Source: Atribacterota bacterium (lineage in GTDB: Bacteria > Atribacterota > Atribacteria > Atribacterales > Caldatribacteriaceae). Taken from it: 45,475 nucleotides of DNA. Position numbers and translations under genes: made by a program. Below the pieces are notes generated by a model. It did not search any database. It saw nothing but the letters and a program-made list of their open reading frames with translations, and was not told where the DNA came from. The stretch spans positions 1 to 45,475 of the forward strand of contig JBDIWM010000012.1 in NCBI GenBank assembly GCA_039638595.1. The letters run 5' to 3'. Below, piece by piece: positions 16,398 through 24,684 of the stretch (positions within the stretch are counted from its first letter, which is position 1; every line of letters starts with the position of its first letter).

Positions 16398-18653
16398 TCA
16401 CCTCCTTACGTAGTGGAAGGAAAAGGCATTCATCATCTCCTGTGCCTTTTGAAGGGCCTGTTTTGGGTTCGTCTGCCCATGGAGGGCTTCTTGAATACAG
16501 CACCCAATCACGTGCTCTAAATACTTCTGTTCCACAACTTCAATTCCCAGATGCGGAACTGCCGCTCTTTTCTTAGTTTTGGCGAAAGCCTTTTCTGCTA
16601 ACCGAGCCCAGGGGAGGGCACGAACCAGTTCTGCAGACTGGTACACGCTGAAGTGGGCGGTGCAACCACCAAGGAGTGAGAAAGGAATGGCAAGCTCTGA
16701 GGAACATCCCCAGCGAATGAATTCAAAAGCAGCGTCGACGTATCGACTCTTGGCATGAATTCCCAGTGACCAGCCACCGAGCACCGAAACCCTTCCAGGA
16801 ACTTCTTCAATGCCGACTCGATCGTAGACTCTGGATGACTGATGATGGAACGCCAGATTCACGTTGGACGTAAACATCACCATCATGGCTGCTTTGCCAT
16901 TGGCGAAATGTTCAACCTGTTTTCCCCACCAGTTACTGGGTGGTGGCGCGTAGTGGAATGTTTCAAGGTACGCCCGTAGGGCTTCGACTCCCTGAGGGGA
17001 CGCAATCGTGGGGTGACCAGTGCGGTCAAAAATTTCCCCTCCGTAACTCCAAAGACGGGGAAGGAATTCACACATGATGGCGGTGTCGTTCAGTGCTCCG
17101 ACTGTGGTTCCGTACTCTACCGGAGAATGAGGATTGAATTGTCGGGTGAAAAAACGAGCAACCTGGTTGTAGGTGTCCCAGTCACCCGGGGGTACCAGTT
17201 CTTTTTTATATTGATCGTAAAATAGGGTTTTCATCCGACCATCTTCGAAAAGGTCGCGTCGATAGAAGAGGAGTTGCACTCCAAAATAAAACGGTATCGC
17301 AAAGTAGCGCCCGTTGACCAAGGCGTAGCTTTCTAAGACTCCAGGAATAAAGCCGTAGAAGGGTTCGGAAGTCAGGGAAATCATGGGTGTGAGGTCATAG
17401 AGACGATTGGCATACACACACTCTGGTAGCCAAGAGACATCCACCATAAACACATCGAATTCGCTTTCCGGGTTTTTCATCACTTCTTGATACAGTTCTT
17501 CGTAAGGGAACGCTTGTAAAAACACCTTGGTTTTAGAACGAGCAAGGAAATCTTGGATCAGAGACTGGATGGCATCGTAGCAGGGGTCAGACAGCATAGC
17601 CACTCGAATCGACACAGTCGATTTTCTTGGTCGTTTTATGCTCAGAGAATCTTTTTGGACGAAAAAGCGTTCCAGATATACCGGGGTTACCTCTCGGCGA
17701 GGGCGGTCCACCAGACTCTGGGTTGCCTGCACCAGCATTTCGGCAGCCCGGCGTCCAATTTTAAGACCAGGACGACTGATTTCTACTACGTTGCGACTCT
17801 CTTTGACGGCTTTCCAATTTTCTCGGCCTAAATAGTAGACTTTAGTGGCGAGACCCAAGTAATCTGAAGCGTCAATGATTGCCCTGGCATGAACGTGATT
17901 GGTTGCGACGACATGGCTGACATCAGGGTTATCCCGCAAAATCGGGAAGAATTTTTGAAATGCAGCTGTCCACCCTAACGGAGCGTCAACATGGATTACC
18001 AAGGAGGCTAACGTATCGAGTTCGCTGAGAAAAGTTTCGTAGAAGATCTGCTCGCAGAAAAAAACACGGCTTGCAGTAAGGAAAAGGATTCGACGAACAT
18101 GTTTCTCTGCGCGGAGCAGAGAAGCCGTGAATAGGGCTAACGCCTGATAATCAGCCGAAAGGAAGTTTCCTCTATGTTCGAGGGCATCGAGCGGTACCCG
18201 ATCGATGCATACCCAAGACAGAGAAGTCTCTTGTAAGCGGTCGAAAAAGAGAGTTTCCTGGACTGAGGAAGGGATACTCGCCATACCGGCCATTCTCTGT
18301 TGAACAATTTCCTGAAGCGCTCGCTCCTCGTTTACCCAAAGGTCCTGGGTAAGAAACAGGGTAAAGCCATAGTCGTGGTTTTTAAGAAAGTCATCAAATC
18401 CCTGAACAATCTGGGCATAGTACGGTTCTTCGAGCGTCGGTACAATCAGACCAAAAGTAGGAGTCAGCTGGGATTTTAGGGCTCGAGCATGAACGTTGGG
18501 CCGAAAATCGCATTGCTGGAGCACTTCTTCAACTTTGCGACGACTCTCAAGACTCACTTTTTTCGGATTATTCAGAACATTGGAAACCGTTGCCGGAGAA
18601 ACCCCGGCTATTTTGGCGATATCTCGAATGGTTACTCGACCAGAGTTCTTCAT
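16398..18653 (-). CDS. LacI-family repressor fused to an extracellular-type (MalE-like) solute-binding domain
   Basis: A 751-residue protein with three modules. Residues 1-60 are a LacI helix-turn-helix (RVTIRDIAKIAGVSPATVS, then RPNVHARAL). About 64-335 is a LacI-type effector domain (TFGLIVPTLEEPYYAQIV onward, ending VYLERFFV). About 347-745 is a complete family-1 solute-binding fold (YFAIPFYFGVQLLFYRRDLFE, LWSYGGEIFDRTG, FANGKAAMMVMF, VLGGWSLGIHAKSR). There is no signal peptide or membrane segment, so the binding fold must work in the cytoplasm, presumably as a second sensor. Normal LacI proteins are about 330-350 residues. A longer frame to TTG 18719 overlaps the -35 TTGACA of the promoter, so ATG 18653 is the start, although no SD is visible. 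It leads the operon down to 8468. Confidence 0.9.
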   Translation of the reverse strand: MKNSGRVTIRDIAKIAGVSPATVSNVLNNPKKVSLESRRKVEEVLQQCDFRPNVHARALKSQLTPTFGLIVPTLEEPYYAQIVQGFDDFLKNHDYGFTLFLTQDLWVNEERALQEIVQQRMAGMASIPSSVQETLFFDRLQETSLSWVCIDRVPLDALEHRGNFLSADYQALALFTASLLRAEKHVRRILFLTASRVFFCEQIFYETFLSELDTLASLVIHVDAPLGWTAAFQKFFPILRDNPDVSHVVATNHVHARAIIDASDYLGLATKVYYLGRENWKAVKESRNVVEISRPGLKIGRRAAEMLVQATQSLVDRPRREVTPVYLERFFVQKDSLSIKRPRKSTVSIRVAMLSDPCYDAIQSLIQDFLARSKTKVFLQAFPYEELYQEVMKNPESEFDVFMVDVSWLPECVYANRLYDLTPMISLTSEPFYGFIPGVLESYALVNGRYFAIPFYFGVQLLFYRRDLFEDGRMKTLFYDQYKKELVPPGDWDTYNQVARFFTRQFNPHSPVEYGTTVGALNDTAIMCEFLPRLWSYGGEIFDRTGHPTIASPQGVEALRAYLETFHYAPPPSNWWGKQVEHFANGKAAMMVMFTSNVNLAFHHQSSRVYDRVGIEEVPGRVSVLGGWSLGIHAKSRYVDAAFEFIRWGCSSELAIPFSLLGGCTAHFSVYQSAELVRALPWARLAEKAFAKTKKRAAVPHLGIEVVEQKYLEHVIGCCIQEALHGQTNPKQALQKAQEMMNAFSFHYVRR

Positions 18654-18719
18654 AAAACGTTTTAAAACCGTTTTATACTTCGTTTTTAAAATAGTATAAA
18701 GGAGATTAATTTTTGTCAA
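18654..18719 (-). promoter_or_regulatory. Promoter and tandem operators of the LacI-SBP operon
   Basis: Minus-strand TTGACA (18719-18714) and TACTAT (18696-18691) are 17 bases apart. Between the start of transcription and the ATG lie two abutting palindromes, AAAACGTTTT (18654-18663) and AAAACCGTTTT (18664-18674; near-palindrome). Their centres are one helical turn apart. They look like LacI-family half-site pairs around a central CG and are well placed for autorepression. Confidence 0.72.
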
Positions 18720-19227
18720 GGAGTATTTAAAAAATCAAATAATTAATAAAAGGTGTTCACGAGATTTTGAAATGATTATAGTAAGTTTTCAACGATGCCG
18801 AGGGGCTTGTAGTTCTTTGGTTTAAAGGTTCATTTTTATCGCAGTGAGCATGTCTTTATCTAAACGATTGCGCTGGTATCGATTTATTGAGGGAAAAGTC
18901 TCTTTACAACCATCTTTACTGGTCTGGTTCGGGATACCTGTGCGCCTTTTAATTTTTTGAGCTTTGTCAGAATTTTCACTGCTTCTTTGTGCAGTATAGA
19001 GAAATAGAGGTTCCTCTTTTCATATCCGTGAGAAAGTTTTCCAGAATCGACTCACCTGTGAAATGATGAGGGGAAAGAATGATCCGTGTAATGTTTCATG
19101 GAATGGATATTCTTCAAGGCCGACCCCTTCGGTCTTGTACCGATGGTAATCGGGGGGACCCCGCTTTTTGCTGATCTTTCCTTTTTGAAGCACTGGAAAC
19201 GGAGTCCGATTTATTTCTAAAACATCT
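18720..19227. other. Long divergent intergenic region with terminator-like structure
   Basis: No protein-coding gene is supported. At 19140-19168 the plus strand can form either CCGAT-ggta-ATCGG (19140-19153) or CGGGG-gga-CCCCG (19151-19163) followed by CTTTTT. These are mutually exclusive, and the second is terminator-like. Another small hairpin lies at 19120-19134. This could end a short plus-strand RNA made from the upstream 400 bases; no known riboswitch class was recognised. Confidence 0.4.
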
Positions 19228-19261
19228 AATGTTGACAAACATTAATAGTCTTCATTAAAAT
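19228..19261 (+). promoter_or_regulatory. Promoter of the MalEFG-type operon with operator over the -35
   Basis: TTGACA (19232-19237) and TAAAAT (19256-19261) are 18 bases apart. An inverted repeat, AATGTT (19228-19233) / AACATT (19238-19243) with a GACA centre, overlaps the -35 box, the placement expected for a repressor site. It differs from the AAAACG-type sites in front of the LacI-SBP gene. Confidence 0.72.
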
Positions 19262-19292
19262 TAATTCATTATATATTTAAGGGGGGATACAT

Positions 19293-20598
19293 ATGAAAGG
19301 AAAAGCTTTGGTGGACTGGGTTTTTTTGTGTTGTTTTGCTTTCCCTCGGTGTGGGGATGGTCCTTGCCGCAGAACCCGACTTCAGTAAAGTTCCTGCTGC
19401 ACCCAAGCCAGAAAAACTCACCGTGGTTCTCTACGAGCCAGTAGAGCAAAAGGCTGCCCTGGAAGTAAGCAAGCTCTTTGAGCAGCAATTTGGAATCAAG
19501 GTGGAAGTGAATGCTATTCCCTGGGCAAATCTCCACGAAAAAATCATCGTTGACCTTACTGCTCGGACGGGAACGTACGATATTATTTTCATCCCAGGCT
19601 TGTGGTCTCTGGAGTTCATCTATGCAGGCTATATCGAACCTCTCAATAAGTATTGGAACGACCCTAATCTCCCGCGTTTTGACATCGAAGACTACCCCCA
19701 AAGCATTGTGAACCTGCTTACCTACCAGGGGAACACCTATTGGATTCCCCATCACGGAAGCACCCAAGTCCTCTTTTATCGTAAGGATCTCTTTGAACAA
19801 GCAGGGGCAACGCTGCCTGCGACATACGACGACTTGTTTGATTTAGCAAGTAAGTTCACCAATAACCCCAATTTTCCCGATGTATGGGGCTTTGGTACGA
19901 CTCCAAAACAGGGAGAGTGGGCTTCAAGCACCTGGAGCACCTGGCTTTGGTCGTGGGGTGGAGAGTACTTTGACGAGCAATGGAATCCCATTTTTAATGA
20001 CCAGGTTGGAGTCGATTCTCTTAAAGCTTACGCGGAAGCAGTGAATAAATTCTCTCCTCCTGATGCGCCGAACTGGGGTAACGAAGAATCTGGTGCAGCC
20101 TTTCAGCAAGGGCGTTTGGCCATGCTCCAGATGTGGCCCTACCTGGGAGCTGCGATGGAGGATCCCACCCAGTCTAAAGTAGTCGGAAAAGTTGGTTATG
20201 CACCGATGCCCAAAAAGGTGAAGCGAGTTCCACGGTTGGGTTCGTGGGGAGGGACGGTGTCGGCATTCTCCAAGAACAAAGAATGGGCGTACATGTGGTT
20301 GGCTTTCTTCAACTCCAGGGAGATGGTGGAGAAAATCCACGTTCCTGAAGGAGTTCCGGTATGTCGCCTTTCAATCATTCAAACCTTGGAATCGCAAATT
20401 CCTTGGCAAAGAGCAGTAAATATCAGTTTTGAGGATACCAAAGAAAGACCTGGAATACCTGAAATCTCTTCCATCATCGATGTGTGGGGACTTGCCGTTT
20501 CTAAGGTGGTTACAGGGCAGGCCGGTGTCAAGGATGCTCTGGACGAAGCAGCGGTCAAGGTGAGAGAAATTCTCGACGAAGCCGGTTACTACAAATAA
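19293..20598 (+). CDS. CUT1 ABC transporter substrate-binding protein (MalE-like), signal peptide frameshifted
   Basis: A family-1 extracellular solute-binding protein. The mature part (AAEPDFSKVPAAPKPEKLTVVLYEP onward) is intact, with the blocks YWIPHHGSTQVLFYRKDLFE, WLWSWGGEYFDEQWNP and GGTVSAFSKNKEW. ATG 19293 has AAGGGGGG eight bases upstream, but its frame leaves the mature frame at a run of seven T (19321-19327). Removing one T restores a normal signal peptide beginning MKGKALVDWVF and a protein of about 434 residues. Without it only a TTG at 19336, with no SD and half a signal peptide, is available. This may be a sequencing error or a phase-variable tract. It is followed by a strong stem-loop and two permeases. 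Confidence 0.9.
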
Positions 20599-20612
20599 AC
20601 CCTAATCTAAAG

Positions 20613-20651
20613 AAACGGGAAAAACAGACGGTGCCACTGTTTTTCCCGTTT
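20613..20651 (+). promoter_or_regulatory. Stem-loop between binding protein and permease genes
   Basis: Perfect 15-bp stem, arm AAACGGGAAAAACAG (20613-20627), nine-base loop, complement at 20637-20651. It lies 14 bases after the binding-protein stop and ends 13 bases before the permease ATG, which lacks a visible SD. It is followed by AAAATTG rather than a T-run, so full termination is not expected. Confidence 0.75.
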
Positions 20652-20664
20652 AAAATTGAATGCC

Positions 20665-21547
20665 ATGGCTGAGAAAAGGCTTACTCCTTACATAATGCTT
20701 TTACCCATATTAGTCGGTCTATTCATACTGGTGTATTTTCCGCTCCTTAGCACTCTTTTCTTATCGTTTGTGAGGTATTTTTTGAATAAGCCAAATATTC
20801 CTATGCAGTTTATTGGTCTCAAAAACTATGTGAGCGTATTCTCCCACCCCGACTTCTGGCAGGCCCTCAAAAATACCTTGATTTTTATGCTCGTTTCCAC
20901 TGTGCTCTCGATCTTTATGGGCCTTATCATTGCCATCCTCTTCAATAGGGATTTCACGGGGAAGAATGTTTTCCTCTCCCTGATTCTGCTTCCCATGATG
21001 GTTGCTCCGATCGCTTCGGCTCTTTGCTGGAAATTCCTCTTCGATGGGCAGTGGGGGGGCAGTGAACTACTTTGTCCAGTTTTTTGGAGGCACGAGGCAG
21101 GCTTGGCTTGCGGATCCGCGTTTTGCCCTCTATGCTGTCGCAGTTGCTGATATCTGGCTCTATATTCCCTTTGTCTTTTTGGTTCTGTATACTAGCCTCC
21201 AGGTTATTCCGAATGAGCCCTTAGAAGCAGCCCGTATCGACGGAGCGACAGGATGGCAGATATTCATGAGGATTATTTTCCCGCTCCTTATCCCGAGCTT
21301 CCTTCTTATCCTCATCATTCGTCTGGTGGATACGTTTCGGGTCTTTGACCTTGTGTATGTGATGACCAATGGAGGGCCGGGGGGAAGAACGGCGACGCTA
21401 GGATTCTTAAGCTATGAATGGATTTTCCGACACTTCAATATGGGAAGAGGTTCAGTAATAGCCATTTTCATTCTTGGTGCGGTAATTCTTATATCCTGGT
21501 ATTTCATCAAAGTCTTGCAATTGCAATTTCTTGAACAGGTCAAATGA
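20665..21547 (+). CDS. CUT1 ABC transporter permease (MalF/UgpA-like), frameshifted at a G7 run
   Basis: A MalF-type permease of about 293 residues with six helices. It starts MAEKRLTPYIMLLPILVGLF and has the cytoplasmic coupling (EAA) loop EAARIDGATGWQIFMRIIFPLL. The reading frame breaks at seven G (21053-21059): the upstream frame runs on to a meaningless tail and stops at 21150. Deleting one G joins WKFLFDGQWG to AVNYFVQFFGG and continues to 21547 without interruption. Both halves are well conserved in style, so the gene was functional recently or is functional with a corrected read. It partners the next permease; no ATPase gene is in this operon, so a shared MsmK/UgpC-type ATPase elsewhere is implied. 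Confidence 0.88.
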
Positions 21548-21565
21548 GAGAGGGGATGGAAAAGC

Positions 21566-22402
21566 GTGAAGGGCCCTGAGTCGAAAAGCCTGCTCTGGTG
21601 GATAGGATTCTACAGCGCACTTTGCATCATTGTTTTCTTTGTCCTCTTTCCCATTTTCTGGATTGTGACGACTTCCCTTAAGCAAAGAATCGATGTATAC
21701 ACCGAAAAACCGGTGCTCTTTTTCCGAGCCACCTTGGAGAATTACCAGCGAGTTTTCCGACTCCAGGATTTTTCCCGATATCTCTTGAATGGTTTCATCG
21801 TTGCCACAAGCACCACCTTCATCATCATGTACTTTGGCGCCCTTGGAGCCTATGCCCTGACGAGGTGGAAATTCCGTGGCTACAATTGGGTTTCTCTGGC
21901 CATCATTGCTGCCCGGATGTTTCCTCCCATTGCCTTGCTCCCTTCTTTCTTCCTTTTTGCTTCACGCTTCGGTATCATCGATACCCGCCAGGTTGTGATC
22001 TTTGCACATTCCACTTATGGCTTACCCTTTATTATCTTCATGCTGGCTGGATTTTTCAGACAAATACCGAGGGACCTCGATGAAGCAGCGCTCATTGACG
22101 GTTGCTCCTATTTCGCTCTCTTTAACCGCATCATGCTTCCCAGTGTTGCCCCTGGGCTTGCCGCAACTGCCATTCTCTCCTTCGTCTGGTCCTGGAATGA
22201 ATTTCTCTTTGCTCTGGTCCTCACCAGGGCTTCTTCTAAAACGTTACCGGTGGTCATTTCCGAGTTCATTGGTTTTGTCCAGGTGGATTGGCAGGGGCTC
22301 ACCGCCATGGCCACTCTTTTGGTGGTTCCCTCTATCATCATCACCTTTTTTACCCAGCAGTACTTAGTAAGGGGTCTTACTGCTGGTGCGGTGAAAGGCT
22401 AA
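21566..22402 (+). CDS. CUT1 ABC transporter permease (MalG/UgpE-like)
   Basis: A 278-residue inner-membrane permease with six predicted helices. It has the MalG-type opening (ending FPIFWIVTTSLKQ) and the EAA coupling loop DEAALIDGCSYFALFNRIMLPSV. The start is GTG 21566, with AGAGGGG about ten bases upstream. It lies 18 bases after the frameshifted MalF-like gene and 20 bases before the UroD-like gene. Confidence 0.92.
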   Translation: MKGPESKSLLWWIGFYSALCIIVFFVLFPIFWIVTTSLKQRIDVYTEKPVLFFRATLENYQRVFRLQDFSRYLLNGFIVATSTTFIIMYFGALGAYALTRWKFRGYNWVSLAIIAARMFPPIALLPSFFLFASRFGIIDTRQVVIFAHSTYGLPFIIFMLAGFFRQIPRDLDEAALIDGCSYFALFNRIMLPSVAPGLAATAILSFVWSWNEFLFALVLTRASSKTLPVVISEFIGFVQVDWQGLTAMATLLVVPSIIITFFTQQYLVRGLTAGAVKG

Positions 22403-22422
22403 TTGTTGAGGGGGTGAAGAGT

Positions 22423-23604
22423 ATGCAGGAAGAAAAAGAAGGAAGGGTCAATAAAGAGGCCTGGGAGACCATCAAGAGGTACTACCTCTATTGGTGGAAT
22501 AATGACTTCTTGGATCGTATTCCTCTCTGGGTGACTGCTCCTAGGGACGATCCCCAATCGCTGGAAATCCTCACTGGGAAAAGTCTCTGGGTCGGTAAGG
22601 AAGAACGATTCGACAGTGAAAAAGTCATTCGAAACGCCCAAGAAATACTCCGAGCAACGTTCTATGGTGGTCTGGCGTTTCCCTGCTACTTTCCAAATTT
22701 TGGGACTGATGTGTTCTCTGCATACTTAGGGGCCGAAATTGAGTTCTCCGATTCCTTTCCACCCGTTTCCACTGGACCTTCGTTCATCAAGGAGGGTGTC
22801 ATCCCAGTTTCCTGGGCAAAGTGGGGTCACCCTGTGCTCACTGACTATACCGATCTCTCCCAACTGCGCATCCACGAAGACGGTGTGTACTGGCAGAAGA
22901 CCAAAGAGTTCGTTACTCGGGTCTTAGAAATTTCACGAGGGGAATTCTTTGTGGGTGCCACCGACATCCACCCCAGTATGGATGCTCTGGCGGTCTTGCG
23001 CGGGAGCCCTCAAAACCTCTGCCTCGACCTTGTCGATAACCCGGAGGGGGTTAAGAAAGCCATGGTTTTCCTCTGGAACGCCTGGGTGAGGGTTTATGAG
23101 GAGACTTACTACAGTCTGATTCTCGGCCAACAAGAGGGAACTACTGCCTGGATTAACCTCTGGGCGCCAGGGAAGTTCTACCCAGTGGAAAATGACCTCT
23201 CGCTCTTGATTTCCACCGACCTATACCGAGAATTCTTCCTGGAGGAATTGGTGAACGAAATCAATTATTTAGACTACTCGATTTACCACCTGGACGGAGA
23301 GGGAGCCCTCCACCACCTGGAGATGATTCTTGACATTCCTAAACTGAACGCCGTTCAGTGGGTCGCTGGTGCGGGGGAAAGCACAACCGGGGTAGCCAAG
23401 TGGATTCCTCTCTATCAGAAAATCCAGTCGAGGAGCAAAGCAATCATCGTGTACTGTGCTCCAGGAGAGGTTGAGCTCGTGGTAAGCGCGCTTCGTCCCG
23501 AAGGACTTCTCATCTCGGTCAATTGCGAGAGCGAGAAAGAAGCTAAAGAACTCCTCGGTCACTACGGATGGGAAGGAGTATACTGGTGGCTTCAGGAAGA
23601 GTAA
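22423..23604 (+). CDS. UroD/methyltransferase-fold protein of unknown function (copy 2)
   Basis: A 393-residue protein of the UroD-like superfamily, starting MQEEKEGRVNKEAWETIKRYYLYWW at ATG 22423 (SD GAGGGGGTG). In place of the His-x-Cys zinc motif of the methyltransferase branch it has YHLDGEGALHHLEMIL (His-x-Asp), followed by LNAVQWVAGAG, so metal binding and chemistry may differ from copy 1. Its place as the last gene after a sugar importer repeats the arrangement in the divergent operon. This suggests a common but undefined step in carbohydrate metabolism, not heme synthesis. Confident of the fold family, not of the function. Confidence 0.75.
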   Translation: MQEEKEGRVNKEAWETIKRYYLYWWNNDFLDRIPLWVTAPRDDPQSLEILTGKSLWVGKEERFDSEKVIRNAQEILRATFYGGLAFPCYFPNFGTDVFSAYLGAEIEFSDSFPPVSTGPSFIKEGVIPVSWAKWGHPVLTDYTDLSQLRIHEDGVYWQKTKEFVTRVLEISRGEFFVGATDIHPSMDALAVLRGSPQNLCLDLVDNPEGVKKAMVFLWNAWVRVYEETYYSLILGQQEGTTAWINLWAPGKFYPVENDLSLLISTDLYREFFLEELVNEINYLDYSIYHLDGEGALHHLEMILDIPKLNAVQWVAGAGESTTGVAKWIPLYQKIQSRSKAIIVYCAPGEVELVVSALRPEGLLISVNCESEKEAKELLGHYGWEGVYWWLQEE

Positions 23605-23922
23605 AACCCTTTCCGAACTAAAATGGTCAGAAAGAGCGGTTCTTTGCGCAAGAGGACCTTCCCTGGGTGAAAGGAGTTGGGTATTTTTCTCTGAAGAGCG
23701 GTTGTGAACCTTCTGGATGTGCGAACGGTGGATGGATTCGTCAAAGGGAGTACTCCCTGGTACTGTCCAAAACAAAGACGGTGCAGAGTAAGAAGCTCTG
23801 AATAGGGCTCTTTCTAATCCTGGGTTCTGGAGAAAAGTTAGGGCGAGAGTTTCCTTCCTGAGGAGGAAATACTTTTGAACGATGGCAAATACTTTACCCC
23901 TTTAAAACCCTGAGAGGGGATT
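23605..23922. other. Convergent intergenic region with a weak terminator candidate
   Basis: No gene. A short hairpin (TTTCCT / AGGAAA, 23850-23869) followed by TACTTTT could end the plus-strand operon. A second weak stem (CCCCT / AGGGG, 23899-23921) sits directly after the stop of the minus-strand DUF4130 gene. Confidence 0.35.
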
Positions 23923-24684
23923 TCACAGGAAGGGGAATGGGTTTTTGGGCCAGAATTCGGTTAGAAATGGTCTGACTCGAAGAGGTAACCTCATCCGTTG
24001 TCGGGAATGGCTTTTCCGTTCGGGAACGGCGATTTCGGTGATGTATGCTTGCCAGAGGGTTAAAAAAGGGTCTTCTCCAGGGGATGGGTCGAGTTGTATG
24101 GCGTCCACCCACAGTAGGGCGGTTTGCTTGTCTTGAAAGGAAAAGAGGAGCCTTCGTCGGGAGTCGAAAATGAGAAAATTTTCGTTGGGGAAACGGCGGA
24201 CAAAGTGCTGATAAAGCCGGGGAAGGACGTTTAAAGACGGTTCGAAACGGGCAAAGAGAAAACGATTCTTGAGTTCCACAAACCGCAGAAGCCCCAACCA
24301 GCGGTGATGCTCACGATGGAAGGCTCTTTCGGCCCGGTAAAGATGGAGGACATGTTCATTGGTCAGGTCTTTCCAGACCTGAGGTTGTTGTACGCTCTCT
24401 CTGAGAAGCCGAACGAGGGAAATTTCCACCAGGGCTTGGTCACAGAGGTAAAAGAGCGGAAGTTTGAGGAAGATTTCTCGGGGCAGCATGACCTTAAGCT
24501 GTCTATAGAACTCCTGCGCCAGTTGAGGTTGAGTGGTGGTGGGTTCAGCAAAGAAGTCACCGTTCTCTGGGTTAAGTCGTTCGTTCACTACCTGTAATCC
24601 TTCCAGGGACCGTTCCCTCGGGAAAAGAGTGGCCAGAAGGGTCAAGAATCCTTCAAATGTCCCATCATAGGTGACCACTGACAT
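23923..24684 (-). CDS. DUF4130 / TIGR03915-type DNA-metabolism protein
   Basis: A 253-residue protein starting MSVVTYDGTFEGFLTLLATL, the family hallmark. It contains the typical LTNEHVLHLYRAERAFHREHHRWLGLLRF region, the FARFEP segment and FPNENFLIFDSRRR. Family members are nearly always next to a radical-SAM partner and are often fused to, or adjacent to, a family-4 uracil-DNA glycosylase. The biochemical activity is unknown. ATG 24684 overlaps the end of the radical-SAM gene by 20 bases, so translation is coupled. No glycosylase domain is present in this copy. Confidence 0.85.
   Translation of the reverse strand: MSVVTYDGTFEGFLTLLATLFPRERSLEGLQVVNERLNPENGDFFAEPTTTQPQLAQEFYRQLKVMLPREIFLKLPLFYLCDQALVEISLVRLLRESVQQPQVWKDLTNEHVLHLYRAERAFHREHHRWLGLLRFVELKNRFLFARFEPSLNVLPRLYQHFVRRFPNENFLIFDSRRRLLFSFQDKQTALLWVDAIQLDPSPGEDPFLTLWQAYITEIAVPERKSHSRQRMRLPLRVRPFLTEFWPKNPFPFL

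Noticed and set aside
18653-18719. TTG 18719 as start of the LacI-SBP protein
   Set aside because: That TTG is the first part of the -35 TTGACA; the added 22 residues precede the usual LacI start and would encode the operators.
19119-19170. Fluoride, guanidine or other known riboswitch in front of the CUT1 operon
   Set aside because: The hairpins do not match the conserved cores I know, and a separate promoter lies downstream of them.
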